From the NCBI RefSeq assembly GCF_026191355.1, contig NZ_JAPHOQ010000019.1, positions 1 through 64,000 on the forward strand: a stretch of DNA of 64,000 bases, written 5' to 3'. The notes under the pieces are model-generated. The model did no database searches and had not been told where the DNA came from. It worked only from the letters and a program-made list of their open reading frames with translations. The translations under genes were made by a program, and so were the position numbers. Origin of the DNA: Legionella sheltonii (lineage in GTDB: Bacteria; Pseudomonadota; Gammaproteobacteria; Legionellales; Legionellaceae). Positions 1 through 9,704 of the stretch are shown here, piece after piece (position 1 is the stretch's first letter; the number at the start of each line of letters is the position of its first letter).

Positions 1-119
1 ATTCGATAATAAATAATATTCTTTTTATTTGTTTTTTAACTTATGTAATTTTTCGCCCCGTTTTTTATTTGGAAAAATCTCACGTAATGAAATAGAAGTG
101 CCATGCTCCGATACCATTC

Positions 120-434
120 TTGCATGTGAGCGAGATAATTGACGAGGATGTGATAGATCTGGTTAAATTAATCAACGAACGCTCTTCTGATTCTTTATTT
201 GCTTGTGATGAAGAGAATAAAACGCTTTTACATCTGGTCTTAGCAACTGGTAACGATGAAATGTCCAATTTTTTATTTGATGAAATGAAAAATAATAAAG
301 TAATTTATACAAAAGACCATGAGTTAAAAACGGTTTTTTGGACCTGCATAATTAATAATTTCGCTTTTCAATGTTGGCAAGTGATATACAAAATCAGCAT
401 CACTATTAACATAACTGCCAAAAAATACTACTGA
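120..434 (+). pseudogene. Ankyrin-like gene fragment
   Basis: The first 70 or so residues contain one recognisable ankyrin-type unit (ENKTLLHLVLATGNDEM, roughly residues 33-49, against the usual TPLHLAAxxG pattern). The ORF then runs into sequence that reads better as part of a different gene on the opposite strand. The only starts are a TTG at 120 or a GTG at 126, with no clear ribosome binding site. A single repeat with a tail of unrelated composition suggests the remnant of a larger ankyrin protein, a common Legionella effector class. A genuine short protein cannot be excluded. Confidence 0.35.
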
Positions 435-715
435 TTTGAATAATGCTTTAATAGCCATAGATTCTTTTTCCATACCTGGATTAAATTTATCGATAATTGG
501 AAGCATATTAGAAAATGCCTTGGCTTCTTTTATTGCCTGAATAAACTCTTGTTTACGTTTATAATCTCCTGAAAATGAATCTTTTTGCATGGTTTTAAAA
601 GTTTCTGAATTATTGCAAAATGTTCTAATTGCATTTAATTCAGAAAGTACAGAAACCCCTTCTGCAACAACTGCAAAGAAGCATTACAATATTCATTCTG
701 TCTTTTCTATAAATT
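324..715 (-). pseudogene. Degraded helical protein remnant
   Basis: An 88-residue frame is open at 324-590, starting MQKDSFSGDYK. It continues upstream without a start codon to about 690, and a second frame (EYCNASLQLLQKG) appears to join it after a one-base shift near 670. Further upstream the frame holds a stop. The pieces read as one helical protein that has lost its 5' end. No family is recognised. Together with the ankyrin fragment facing it, this indicates an eroded accessory region. Confidence 0.35.
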
Positions 716-853
716 TCTTAAGTGACAAACAGATTTAAATCATCGAAAGAATATTGTCGTAACTTTGAGATTTCTTGTTCGCATTTGCCCCGTTTCTGTA
801 ATTTAACTCAATTATCAACAGCGAAGTTATAGCCAGATAGGAGAAAAAATCTT

Positions 854-1942
854 CTAGCCTGACTTATTTGGAGAAAAATCATTATCCGAGCTCTTCTCTT
901 CAGTTTCTAAGTTTTCCCTCTTCTCTTTGGCGAAGATGCCATAACTTTGCAACATGGACTCTGCTTGTTTACTAGCGGCCTTGTCTGCAAGATAGTATGC
1001 TCGTTGGTTGGCAGCATCAAGGTATTTGGTTACTATTGCCTTACAGTCCTCGCCATACTTTTCCAGGCCTTCCTCTGAATCCGGGATGGTTAAGGCATCA
1101 AGTTCTTTTTGTGCTTTGACAGAGTACCGGTTATCGCTTTTCATATGGCTATTAATTTGGGCCATTACTTCCACGGGGAGGTTCTCAAGCTCAGGAGGCG
1201 GGGCATTACCTTCACGTAGAAGTTCCTGATACAAGAAATTCGTATTAGGTTCATTCACTAATTGTTGCAGGCATTGGGATTGAATTTTTTTACTCTGCTC
1301 AATTACGCTAAAAGAGGTTACTTTATCTTTTAGTTCCTCGGGTAAAAGCTTTTTAATATTTTCGTATTCTTCTTCCTTATCCGTATTAATGACAATATGT
1401 TTTAGGTTAACGCAGCCCTTAAATGCATCAACACCAATCGATTTTAATCCCTTTGGCAGCGTAATAGTGTTTAAGGCTTTGCAGTTATGAAATGCACCCA
1501 CACCAATCGAGTTCACGCTCTTTGGTAAGGTGATGGTGGTTAAACTAGTGCATCCGAAAAATGTTAGATCTTTAATCGAGGTCAATTCCTCTGGCAAGAT
1601 GATGGAGGTTAAATTCTTACAACCGCCAAATGCCTCTGTACCAATAGAGGTCAACTTCTTCGGCAGAGTGATAGTTTGTAATCCAATGCACTCAAAAAAT
1701 GCCTGTGTTCCAATCATTGTCAACTCATCTGGCAAGGTAATGGATGATAAGTTCATGCATTGAGAAAATGCCTCTATACGAATCGAGATCAAATTCCCTG
1801 TATTGTTGACGGCGGCTAAACTCCGGCAATTTTTAAACGCTTCACGACCAAATGAGGTAACTGTATCTGGTACAATGAAAGTTCCATCACTTTGTACATC
1901 GCTGTCTAAAACCTCATACAAGACGCCACTTTCCACTCTCAT
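854..1942 (-). CDS. BspA-type leucine-rich-repeat protein, effector candidate
   Basis: The 362-residue protein has about seven 23-residue repeats of the LRR_5/BspA type between roughly residues 25 and 195 (pattern AFxxCxxLxxITLPxxLxxIG). A helical region of about 160 residues follows. The last residues are rich in Glu and Ser (NLETEEKSSDNDF), resembling the acidic tails of many Dot/Icm substrates. There is no signal peptide or membrane segment, so a cytosolic or translocated protein is likely. The start is ATG at 1942, preceded by a weak GGGG motif. LRR proteins of this kind usually bind proteins. The effector role is inferred from architecture and genus. Confidence 0.7.
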   Translation of the reverse strand: MRVESGVLYEVLDSDVQSDGTFIVPDTVTSFGREAFKNCRSLAAVNNTGNLISIRIEAFSQCMNLSSITLPDELTMIGTQAFFECIGLQTITLPKKLTSIGTEAFGGCKNLTSIILPEELTSIKDLTFFGCTSLTTITLPKSVNSIGVGAFHNCKALNTITLPKGLKSIGVDAFKGCVNLKHIVINTDKEEEYENIKKLLPEELKDKVTSFSVIEQSKKIQSQCLQQLVNEPNTNFLYQELLREGNAPPPELENLPVEVMAQINSHMKSDNRYSVKAQKELDALTIPDSEEGLEKYGEDCKAIVTKYLDAANQRAYYLADKAASKQAESMLQSYGIFAKEKRENLETEEKSSDNDFSPNKSG

Positions 1943-1978
1943 AATAACCCCTAATTGATAACTATTTAAATAAAAATA

Positions 1979-2263
1979 TCAAAATTTATACAATAAATCA
2001 ATACAATGATCCAAATGATTTTTTAGTGAACTATCTTTTGTTATTTGGGAAGGCGCCGATACGTTTAGTATAATTCTCTTTCCATAGCTGGAGATTTTGA
2101 GTATAGGGCCTGGTGTGTACGTCAATGGCATTCGGTTAAGCATATGTGACTTTATCCCCGCAGCTACTTTTCCATTTGTTAATGGGTTTCTGTGATTGTC
2201 TTGGTGAGTGACGACCTGGTCTAATTTTTTAGCACACCCTCGAAATACTTTTGAGTATGTTGC
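1979..2263 (-). pseudogene. Open frame without start, coding remnant
   Basis: A 94-codon open frame follows a TAA at 2264-2266 and has no good initiation codon near its beginning. The only internal ATG with useful length is at 2143, giving 54 residues ending ...DLLYKF. A different frame just upstream (ending SNILKSISRVC) continues in phase from the broken gene at 2325-2621. The whole stretch may be one gene broken by stops and a shift. No homologous family is recognised. Confidence 0.25.
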
Positions 2264-2324
2264 TTACGAAACCACATCCCTCATCGGCCACAGATAAAAA
2301 GTACTCTTTTAAGACTGCGTCCTA

Positions 2325-2621
2325 TCACAAGTAAACAGTTTTTAAAGTTGACTTTAAGATTTTGATTTCACTACAAAAATTTTTACAATAGCTATTTTTA
2401 AGCTCATTGATATCATCTTTCTGATGATATCCTGATGAGGGTGGCGGTAATTGTTTATCTGCCTCTAACTCAAATATTCGGGCAAGATTAATCAGCAACA
2501 TGTGAGCATCTGCCTTAGGTTTCGTTTAATAATAAGCATTTCCTGCTTTTTCTTTAGCTGTTTTTAAAAGTTCACTCGCTTTTCTTTTTATTTCTTTTGC
2601 ATTCTCATCAAAGTCATTCAT
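2325..2621 (-). pseudogene. Small helical gene with in-frame TAA
   Basis: An ATG at 2621 is preceded by a good ribosome binding site (GGGAG, 6 nt away). The frame reads MNDFDENAKEIKRKASELL..., meets a TAA at 2526-2528 after 31 codons, and then stays open for 66 more codons to TGA at 2325. Both halves have similar lysine/glutamate-rich helical composition, so the stop probably interrupts a single gene of about 98 residues. The 31-residue product could still be made. No family is recognised. Confidence 0.5.
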
Positions 2622-3128
2622 CACTAATCTCCCTTTAGCCATCCTAAATGAATTGCAATTTGCCATGCGTCTATAAATAAGCTTAATAAGAGGTGACTAT
2701 TTGTCAAATTAAAATTTTTCAATAAATAAATAGATGCTATTTTAGACTCTAACTCAGGTAACCCCTCGTCTTTGATTCGAAACCGCTATGTTATAACTGA
2801 TTAAATCCACTTTTTAAGAGGAGAGGCAAGCTCATTAAAAAAACAAAGAATTAACAATCATTCTATGCTTAATTGGCAACTCATACTGCGATAAAAAATG
2901 GCTGCTCTTGATGGACTTAAATTGCTAGGTTACTGATAGATAGCTCCTCTTATTGCCGCACGACTACAAATAATTTTTAATAAAAAAACGTTAATATAAT
3001 CAGATAAAAATGCATCACTTGAGCTATCCCATTCCTTTCTTTTTCCAATGAAACCTCATTGTGTCCTATAATTAAACAGTATCTATTATACCTAAATGTA
3101 CTTTTGAGAATAAATCAGGGAGTTAAGG
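2622..3128. other. Intergenic region upstream of ku
   Basis: This is about 500 bases of A+T-rich sequence with no convincing ORF, tRNA or repeat. It must hold the promoter of the ku-ligD pair. The ku start at 3129 is preceded by CAGGGAGTTAAGG, a strong ribosome binding site. I could not assign a promoter with confidence. Confidence 0.5.
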
Positions 3129-3959
3129 ATGGTGCGCTCAATTTGGAAAGGTGATATTTCTTTTGGATTGGTTTCAATTCCAATTTCATTGATCTCTACC
3201 GAAGAAAAAAATGAAATACACTTTCATCTACTAAATTCCAAAACACAAACCCGCGTACGTTATCAGCGAGTAGACGAAGAATCGGGCAAGGAAGTACCCT
3301 GGAACGAAATTGTAAAAGGTTATGAATACGATAAGGGTAATTACATTATCATCAATGAAGAAGCTTTTGAAAAAGCGAGTCCTGAGCTCTTTAAAACCAT
3401 TGATATCGAAGAATTTGTCGACATGAAAGATATTGATAGTCTCTTTTTTACAAAACCCTATTATTTAATTCCTGAAGGAAAAAATAAAAAAGCCTATGTA
3501 CTTCTACGTGAAGCTTTAAAAAAAACAAACAAAGTGGGTGTGGCCAAAACCATATTACGCACCAAAGAATATTTGAGTATCATTCTTCCACATGAGCATA
3601 CTCTCCTTTTATATCTTATTCATTTTAAAGATGAACTCCGTTCAGAAGAAGACCTTAATGTTCCTAAAGAAAATATAAAAACGTACAAAATTTCGGATAA
3701 AGAAATAAAGATGGCAGTCGATTTAATTAATGATATGAGCGCCATTTGGGAGCCAGAAAAGTATCATAATGAATATCGCGAAACGATGCAAAAATGGCTG
3801 GATCAACAAATCAAGGACATAACCAAAAAAGGTAAAAAAGTCTCTAAAGCGGTTCGAAGCCATGATTCTGTAGTTGATTTTGTTTCACTTTTGAAAGAAA
3901 GCATGAAAAAGAAAAAATCGAACAAATCTTCTGCAACCAAAAGGAGTGCTACAAAATAA
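3129..3959 (+). CDS. ku: Ku protein, non-homologous end joining
   Basis: This 276-residue protein has the normal length of bacterial Ku. The N-terminus (MVRSIWKGDISFGLVSIP) is the classic Ku opening, and the Ku core spans about residues 3-190. Ku homodimers encircle double-strand DNA ends and recruit LigD. The C-terminus ends in a lysine-rich tail (KKKKSNKSSATK), which in other bacterial Ku proteins contributes to DNA binding. ligD follows after 11 bases, so the two are almost certainly one transcript. The start is supported by GGGAG upstream. Confidence 0.96.
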   Translation: MVRSIWKGDISFGLVSIPISLISTEEKNEIHFHLLNSKTQTRVRYQRVDEESGKEVPWNEIVKGYEYDKGNYIIINEEAFEKASPELFKTIDIEEFVDMKDIDSLFFTKPYYLIPEGKNKKAYVLLREALKKTNKVGVAKTILRTKEYLSIILPHEHTLLLYLIHFKDELRSEEDLNVPKENIKTYKISDKEIKMAVDLINDMSAIWEPEKYHNEYRETMQKWLDQQIKDITKKGKKVSKAVRSHDSVVDFVSLLKESMKKKKSNKSSATKRSATK

Positions 3960-3970
3960 GGAATCGTGTT

Positions 3971-6472
3971 ATGGGACTTAGTCAATATCATAAAAAAAGA
4001 GATTTTACTAAAACTCCCGAACCGAAAGGCAAGGTTATCAAAGAACATTCGCGTCTGTTTGTAATTCAAAAGCATGCTGCAAGCCATCTCCATTATGATT
4101 TTCGTCTTGAACTGAATGGTGTCTTAAAAAGTTGGGCCATCCCCAAAGGACCAAGCCTTGATCCAAAAGTCAAACGTCTCGCCCTACACGTCGAAGATCA
4201 TCCCATTGAATATGGCTCTTTTGAAGGCATTATTCCTAAAGGACAGTATGGTGGAGGAACGGTGATGCTATGGGATAAGGGAACTTGGGAGCCACTCGAT
4301 GATAATCCTTATACAGCCTATGAAAAAGGACATTTGCGTTTTAATCTTCATGCTAAAAAATTAAATGGCCGCTGGGACTTAATTCGATTTAAAGATGAAA
4401 AAAATTGGTTTTTGATTAAATACGAAGATCAATACAGCAAAGAAGAGCAAGACTATGATGTAACCCAAATTCTAACAAAAAGTGTTAAATCAAACTACTC
4501 CATCGAGGAAATTGCGAAACATTATACCCATGTCTGGCAAAATTCCGAGGCTAAAGCAGTTAAGCCCCAAAGAGCGAAAAAAAAAGCAAAAATTAAACCC
4601 ACTATTTCCCTACCAGAAAATCTAAGAAAAACCAATTTTCCTGATTTTATTGCACCACAACTTGCAACTTTAGTTGGCGAGCCCCCTGAAGGTAACCAGT
4701 GGGCTCATGAAATTAAACTAGATGGTTATCGAATTTTATCCTTTAAAAATGGTGCAGAAGTCATGCTTAAATCGCGCAATAATAAAGATTGGACCCATGA
4801 GTTACAGCCTATTGCCGAAGCAATAAATCAACTTCCTTTTGCTCAACTCATTCTCGACGGGGAGGTAGTCGTCCTGGATGCTGAAGGGCGTTCGGATTTT
4901 CAATTATTACAAAGCTCTATTAAAAATAAAAAAAAAGCCCCTTTGATTTATTTCCTTTTCGACTTACTGTACTTTGAAGGTTACGACTTACGAGGACTAA
5001 CCTTAATTGAGCGTAAATCGATTTTAAAAAAAATTCTTGCTGCTAATGTACCTCTCCTTCATTTTAGTGACCATATCATTACAGAAGGAAAAGAGCTTTA
5101 TGAATATTCTTGTAGCCATGCCTTGGAAGGAATTATTTCTAAGCGTGTAGATGGAGTCTACCTTTCTAAACGAAGCAAAGATTGGTTAAAAATTAAATGC
5201 ATTAAACGACAAGAGTTCGTAATTGGTGGTTACACTTCCCCTAGAGGAGGACGTGCTCATTTTGGTTCGCTGTTACTTGGGGTATATAATAAAAAAGGAA
5301 CATTGGATTATACAGGAAATGTGGGGACAGGATTTAATACCCAATCACTGAATGAAATCAATGAACTTCTACTCCAAAATAGGGCACCAATTAATCCATT
5401 TAATAGCAAACCTCCTACTCAGGCCCATTGGCTAAAACCGCTTTTGGTCTGTGAGGTAGAATTTACGGAGTGGACAAAAGAAGGTCTTTTGCGGCACCCT
5501 AGTTTTAAAGGGATGCGATTGGATAAAAAACCCACTGAAGTCATGCGTGAGCTTGAGCTTCCTTTAAGAAAGGTAAAAAAAGAAAAAGCGACACAAACCA
5601 CCAAGAACCATTCTCAATTTAAAATGACCAATCCGGATAAAATTCTTTATCCTGAAGATGACATAAGCAAACACGATCTACTGACTTATTATGAAGCAGT
5701 CAGTGATTACATTCTTCCTTATTTGACTCTAAGGCCATTAACCTTAGTGCGTTGCCCTTCAGATTACAATAAATGTTTTTATCAACGCCATTATAATAAA
5801 GCAACTAAAAAAGCGCTTCATCCCATTGAAGATCCCACAGACGAGGATCATGAGCACTACATTTATTTAAATGACAAAGAGGGGTTATTAAGTCTCGTTC
5901 AAATGGGCGTTTTAGAAATTCACCCTTGGGGCAGTACCATTAATCATCTAGAACAGCCAGATATCATTATTATTGATTTAGATCCTGCCCCAGATGTGGC
6001 TTGGGCTGATGTCGTTACTGCAGCATTCGATGTTCGCGAGCATTTAATCCAATATCAATTAAAATCATTTGTAAAAAGTAGTGGCGGCAAAGGGTTACAC
6101 ATAGTTATCCCAATTTTACCTGAATACGAATGGGAGGAAGTAAAGCTATTTACTCAGATCTTTGCTCAATTTTTAGAGAAATTAAACCCTCAGCGTTACA
6201 TCAGTAAAATGACTAAATCAAAACGTAATGGCAAAATTTTTGTAGATTACTTACGTAATCAACGTACAGCAACAGCCATAGCACCTTATTCTACTAGAGC
6301 AAAAATTCATGGCTCTGTTGCAACCCCACTTTCATGGGATGAGTTAAGTGATAATCAAGCAGATAATAGTTTCACTATTAAAACCTTACCTTCCCGTTTA
6401 AAGCAATTAGCAAAAGATCCCTGGAGCGATTTTTGGATTATAAAACAATCATTAAGGCTTAACGAATTATAA
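3971..6472 (+). CDS. ligD: ATP-dependent DNA ligase D, three-domain
   Basis: This 833-residue enzyme repairs double-strand breaks with Ku. The order is 3'-phosphoesterase (about 1-160, HLHYDFRLELNG at 39-50), ligase (about 220-530) and polymerase/primase (about 548-833). In the ligase domain the adenylated lysine is Lys249 in EIKLDGYR. In the polymerase domain the metal-binding Asp pair is D669/D671 (IIIDLDP). This phosphoesterase-ligase-polymerase order is the one seen in Pseudomonas LigD. The gene follows ku by 11 bases and converges on dinB with a 37-base gap. All three activities look intact from the motifs. Confidence 0.96.
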   Translation: MGLSQYHKKRDFTKTPEPKGKVIKEHSRLFVIQKHAASHLHYDFRLELNGVLKSWAIPKGPSLDPKVKRLALHVEDHPIEYGSFEGIIPKGQYGGGTVMLWDKGTWEPLDDNPYTAYEKGHLRFNLHAKKLNGRWDLIRFKDEKNWFLIKYEDQYSKEEQDYDVTQILTKSVKSNYSIEEIAKHYTHVWQNSEAKAVKPQRAKKKAKIKPTISLPENLRKTNFPDFIAPQLATLVGEPPEGNQWAHEIKLDGYRILSFKNGAEVMLKSRNNKDWTHELQPIAEAINQLPFAQLILDGEVVVLDAEGRSDFQLLQSSIKNKKKAPLIYFLFDLLYFEGYDLRGLTLIERKSILKKILAANVPLLHFSDHIITEGKELYEYSCSHALEGIISKRVDGVYLSKRSKDWLKIKCIKRQEFVIGGYTSPRGGRAHFGSLLLGVYNKKGTLDYTGNVGTGFNTQSLNEINELLLQNRAPINPFNSKPPTQAHWLKPLLVCEVEFTEWTKEGLLRHPSFKGMRLDKKPTEVMRELELPLRKVKKEKATQTTKNHSQFKMTNPDKILYPEDDISKHDLLTYYEAVSDYILPYLTLRPLTLVRCPSDYNKCFYQRHYNKATKKALHPIEDPTDEDHEHYIYLNDKEGLLSLVQMGVLEIHPWGSTINHLEQPDIIIIDLDPAPDVAWADVVTAAFDVREHLIQYQLKSFVKSSGGKGLHIVIPILPEYEWEEVKLFTQIFAQFLEKLNPQRYISKMTKSKRNGKIFVDYLRNQRTATAIAPYSTRAKIHGSVATPLSWDELSDNQADNSFTIKTLPSRLKQLAKDPWSDFWIIKQSLRLNEL

Positions 6473-6509
6473 TCGATGCTTTCATTTTAAACAGAAGAGA
6501 AATTAAGAT

Positions 6510-7613
6510 TTACTTTTCAAATAGGGTCTCATCCAAATCTAATTCAAGTTGAATCCCCTCAAGGATTGTCTCTTGCTTCAATTTGATTCCTATGCCTAAT
6601 AATCGCACTGGCATACGCTTTCTTAAGAAACCTTCATGGATGAGTTGGCATACAATTTTAAAATCGAGACTGTCATGCACGCGCTCCACTGTGGTTTGCT
6701 GAAAATCATTGAATTTTAATTTAACAAAAAGAGTATGTATTCCAAGAACTTCTCCGGCTCGCTGGATTCGTGCTTCAAGGCGCACCATTAATTCGGGTAA
6801 AGCAGCCAAACAGGCTTCCACATCCGGTAAATCGTGCAAAAAAGTTTCTTCGACACTAATCGATTTTCGAATACGCTCAGGATTAACGGGACGCTCATCC
6901 ACACCCCGCGCTAAATCATAAAGCCTCTGCCCCATCACGCCAAACTCATTCACTAAATAGTCCATTGAATGATGCTGTAAATCACCACAGGTTTGAATAT
7001 TTAACGACTTGAGTCTCTCTTCCATTTTAGGGCCTACACCAAATAATTTACGTACAGGCAAATCAATCATAAATGCAGCCACTTCCTCTGGTTTAATCAC
7101 CTTTTGCCCATTCGGTTTATGCCAATCACTGGCAATTTTTGCCAAACTCTTGTTCGGTGCAATTCCTGCACTCGCAGTCAATTGTCGTGTCTGATATATT
7201 CGCTCCCGTAACTCTTGAGCTATCCAAGTAGCACTTCCTTTACAATTAGGTGAGTCCGTCACATCAAGATAAGCTTCATCTAAAGATAACGGTTCAATAA
7301 GATCAGTGTATTCTGCAAATAAATCTCTAATATATTGGCTTTCATTTCGATAAACTTCCATACGCACAGGTCGCAAAATAAGGTGACGGCATAATTTCAG
7401 TGCCTGTGCGGTGGACATGGCAGAGCGTACCCCAAATGTACGGGCTGCATAATTGCACGTTGCAATAACCCCTCTGCGGTCAGCGGCCCCTCCTACCGCG
7501 ATGGGTTTATTGGCCAGCTCAGGAAAATCACGCATCTCAATTGCGGCATAAAAACAATCCATATCAATATGAATGATTTTTCTTATTGAATTTTTATCCT
7601 TTACCTCTTTCAT
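6510..7613 (-). CDS. dinB: DNA polymerase IV (Y family)
   Basis: This 367-residue Y-family translesion polymerase has catalytic acidic residues in HIDMDCFYAA (D17) and SLDEAYLD (D112/E113), a steric-gate Tyr22, helix-hairpin-helix segments near residue 190 and a little-finger domain after about 240. It copies damaged DNA with low fidelity. The gene lies 11 bases downstream of umuC on the same strand, so umuD-umuC-dinB probably form a single mutagenesis operon. The C-terminus (GIQLELDLDE) resembles a beta-clamp-binding tail. Length is slightly above the E. coli enzyme (351). Confidence 0.95.
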   Translation of the reverse strand: MKEVKDKNSIRKIIHIDMDCFYAAIEMRDFPELANKPIAVGGAADRRGVIATCNYAARTFGVRSAMSTAQALKLCRHLILRPVRMEVYRNESQYIRDLFAEYTDLIEPLSLDEAYLDVTDSPNCKGSATWIAQELRERIYQTRQLTASAGIAPNKSLAKIASDWHKPNGQKVIKPEEVAAFMIDLPVRKLFGVGPKMEERLKSLNIQTCGDLQHHSMDYLVNEFGVMGQRLYDLARGVDERPVNPERIRKSISVEETFLHDLPDVEACLAALPELMVRLEARIQRAGEVLGIHTLFVKLKFNDFQQTTVERVHDSLDFKIVCQLIHEGFLRKRMPVRLLGIGIKLKQETILEGIQLELDLDETLFEK

Positions 7614-7624
7614 GATGTCCTCTT

Positions 7625-8887
7625 TTAATACACCCGAACCAGAGGAACCTCAGACCATCGAGTGGTATAAGCAGGTGATTTAAGTTCTGCTCGCATCGCC
7701 CAAGGCTTTGCATAGCCTTCCGCTGCGAGTCGAATGGTGCTTCGTCCAAATTTTTGGTTGATTTGATCAAACACACTCATCAATTGCTCTGCGTCTTGTA
7801 TTTGTTCCTCACATGGTTGGTGAAACAAATCCAGCTGTCGTGGTTTTTTAGGAATTAAGTCAAGAAGACATACACCCGCTTTTTTATAGTAATATCCACT
7901 TTTAAAAATACGTTGCAGACATCGTTTGGCGATTTTAGTAATTAAGCGCAAATCATCAGTGGGATTAATAAAACGAAACTCTATGGATTGAACATGTTGC
8001 GCCAAATCCTCGCGAAACCGATTGGTATGCAGAAAAACACTTATGCGTTGTGCCACCAAATGTTGATGACGCATTTTTTCCACCGCTCGGGCACAATGAC
8101 TGCTGACTGATTCCGCGATTGAAGCCAATTGTGTTTGCATTTGTCCAAAACTTTTAGAGGACATAATATTTTGTTTGGCCTCGACCTCTTCTAAACCACC
8201 ACAGGCAACTCCTTGCAGTTCGATTGCTGTCCGCATCAGCACCACATTAAAACTCTTCTTCAAAAGATGAGGATTCGTCGTTGCCAAATCATAGGCAGTA
8301 TGAATGCCGCGCGCGATTAATTTGTTTTCCCATTGCCGTCCTACACCCCAGATGTCCCCTACGGAAATCTGCTGCAATAAGGATTCACGGTTCGAGGTAA
8401 TATTAAATATGGGAATTTTAAAAACTTTTTTACACAAATGATTGGCTACCTTGGCCAAGGTTTTAGTGGGCCCTATACCAATCGAAGTAGGTATCCCTGT
8501 ATGTTTTAAGATTTTCTTTTGTAATTGTTCGCAAAAGGAATCGTGGATGGCTAAGGGTAAGCTACTTAAATCAAGAAATGCTTCATCAATGGAGTAAATT
8601 TCCACATGCGGCCAGCTTTCTTCAATGGTACACATCACGCGATGACTGATGTTGCCGTAAAGAGTGTAATTCGAGGAAAAGGCTTTCACTCCGTGCTGTT
8701 TGCACAAATTTTTAATTTTAAAATAAGGCTCACCCATGGTAATGCCCAATGCCTTAGCCTCATTCGAACGCGCGATGCAACATCCATCATTATTGGATAA
8801 CACCACGATAGGAACGTCCTTTAAATCAGGGCGAAACAAGCGCTCACAACTGGCATAAAAATTATTGCAATCCACTAGCGCAAACAT
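7625..8887 (-). CDS. umuC: DNA polymerase V catalytic subunit
   Basis: This Y-family polymerase begins MFALVDCNNFYASCERLF, matching the E. coli UmuC opening, so I place the start at 8887. An ATG at 8902 would add five residues and overlap umuD by 14 bases. The product is 420 residues (E. coli 422). Catalytic residues are D6 and D101/E102 (YSIDEAFLDL). UmuC with a processed UmuD dimer forms Pol V, which performs mutagenic translesion synthesis. From this start the gene follows the umuD stop by one base, indicating translational coupling. Confidence 0.93.
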   Translation of the reverse strand: MFALVDCNNFYASCERLFRPDLKDVPIVVLSNNDGCCIARSNEAKALGITMGEPYFKIKNLCKQHGVKAFSSNYTLYGNISHRVMCTIEESWPHVEIYSIDEAFLDLSSLPLAIHDSFCEQLQKKILKHTGIPTSIGIGPTKTLAKVANHLCKKVFKIPIFNITSNRESLLQQISVGDIWGVGRQWENKLIARGIHTAYDLATTNPHLLKKSFNVVLMRTAIELQGVACGGLEEVEAKQNIMSSKSFGQMQTQLASIAESVSSHCARAVEKMRHQHLVAQRISVFLHTNRFREDLAQHVQSIEFRFINPTDDLRLITKIAKRCLQRIFKSGYYYKKAGVCLLDLIPKKPRQLDLFHQPCEEQIQDAEQLMSVFDQINQKFGRSTIRLAAEGYAKPWAMRAELKSPAYTTRWSEVPLVRVY

Positions 8888-8888
8888 G

Positions 8889-9395
8889 TTAGACAAGCTC
8901 ATGTAGCACTAAAGTCACCACACCCCAAATCACCATTTCATCCTCCTCCGTAATATCAATGGGTTTAAATTTGGGATTAGCAGGGAGTAATTGTACCTTG
9001 CCTGCCTTTTTCGACAGGTGTTTTACGGTGAGCTCACCATTGACCGCAGCAATCACAATACGACCATCGGACGGTTCTATGCTTCTATCGACTAAAAGCC
9101 AATCCCCTGAAAAAATACCCGCATTCACCATGGAATCTCCTGTCGCTTGCAACACAAATGTGGAGGCTGGGTGCTTTATGAATTTGGTATTTAAATCGAG
9201 ATAGCCCTCAATGTAATCATCGGCAGGTGATGGAAAACCTGCTTGTATTTTGCTTGCAAATACCGGCAGCTGGTATGCCCCGCGATTCTTTAGTTGCTCT
9301 AACTCAATAAGTTGAGATAGGGGAAGACGAACTGCTTTGGTCGGCTCACCCTTGGGACGCCCTGCACCTGCTCTTTTTCCGCCTCGTGGTGACAT
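8889..9395 (-). CDS. umuD: UmuD-like S24 peptidase, Pol V accessory subunit
   Basis: The start at 9395 gives MSPRGGKRAGAGRPKGEP, a typical N-terminus of long UmuD proteins; an upstream ATG at 9461 is less likely. The self-cleavage site is Ala-Gly in QAGFPSPADDY (residues 52-53). The catalytic dyad is Ser88 in TGDSM and Lys125 in LTVKHL, with the same 37-residue spacing as E. coli Ser60/Lys97. The protein is cleaved to UmuD' and partners UmuC. No recognisable LexA operator (CTG-N10-CAG) was found upstream. This fits the absence of a classical LexA system in L. pneumophila and leaves regulation open. Confidence 0.9.
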   Translation of the reverse strand: MSPRGGKRAGAGRPKGEPTKAVRLPLSQLIELEQLKNRGAYQLPVFASKIQAGFPSPADDYIEGYLDLNTKFIKHPASTFVLQATGDSMVNAGIFSGDWLLVDRSIEPSDGRIVIAAVNGELTVKHLSKKAGKVQLLPANPKFKPIDITEEDEMVIWGVVTLVLHELV

Positions 9396-9704
9396 AAATG
9401 GTTCTTTTTTTGATTTACGTACAATTATCATAGGCAAAAGAAAACACGCTGTAAATCCCATTCCAAGGCACTTGCACTAAAATTCAACCTAAGTCGGCGA
9501 GAATATTAAGAAAAAAATTTTTTAAAATTTTTAATTGAGACAATGGTTCCATTGCCAATAGATGATCAAAATCAATTCAATTGTGGTATCACCAGAAGGA
9601 ATAAATCTCCAGCGCAGTATTTCATGAGCGCTCGTTGGAACATCGACTGCTCATGAGGCACTATTAAATCGTTTGGTAATATGGATTAAATCCAATCAGC
9701 TTAC

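Noticed and set aside
1430..1830. Regularly spaced repeats that could suggest a CRISPR or tandem array
   Set aside because: The spacing is about 69 bases and the repeats translate to 23-residue LRR units within an intact gene.
9396..9500. LexA/SOS operator before umuD
   Set aside because: No CTG-N10-CAG-like palindrome was found by reading the region on either strand.
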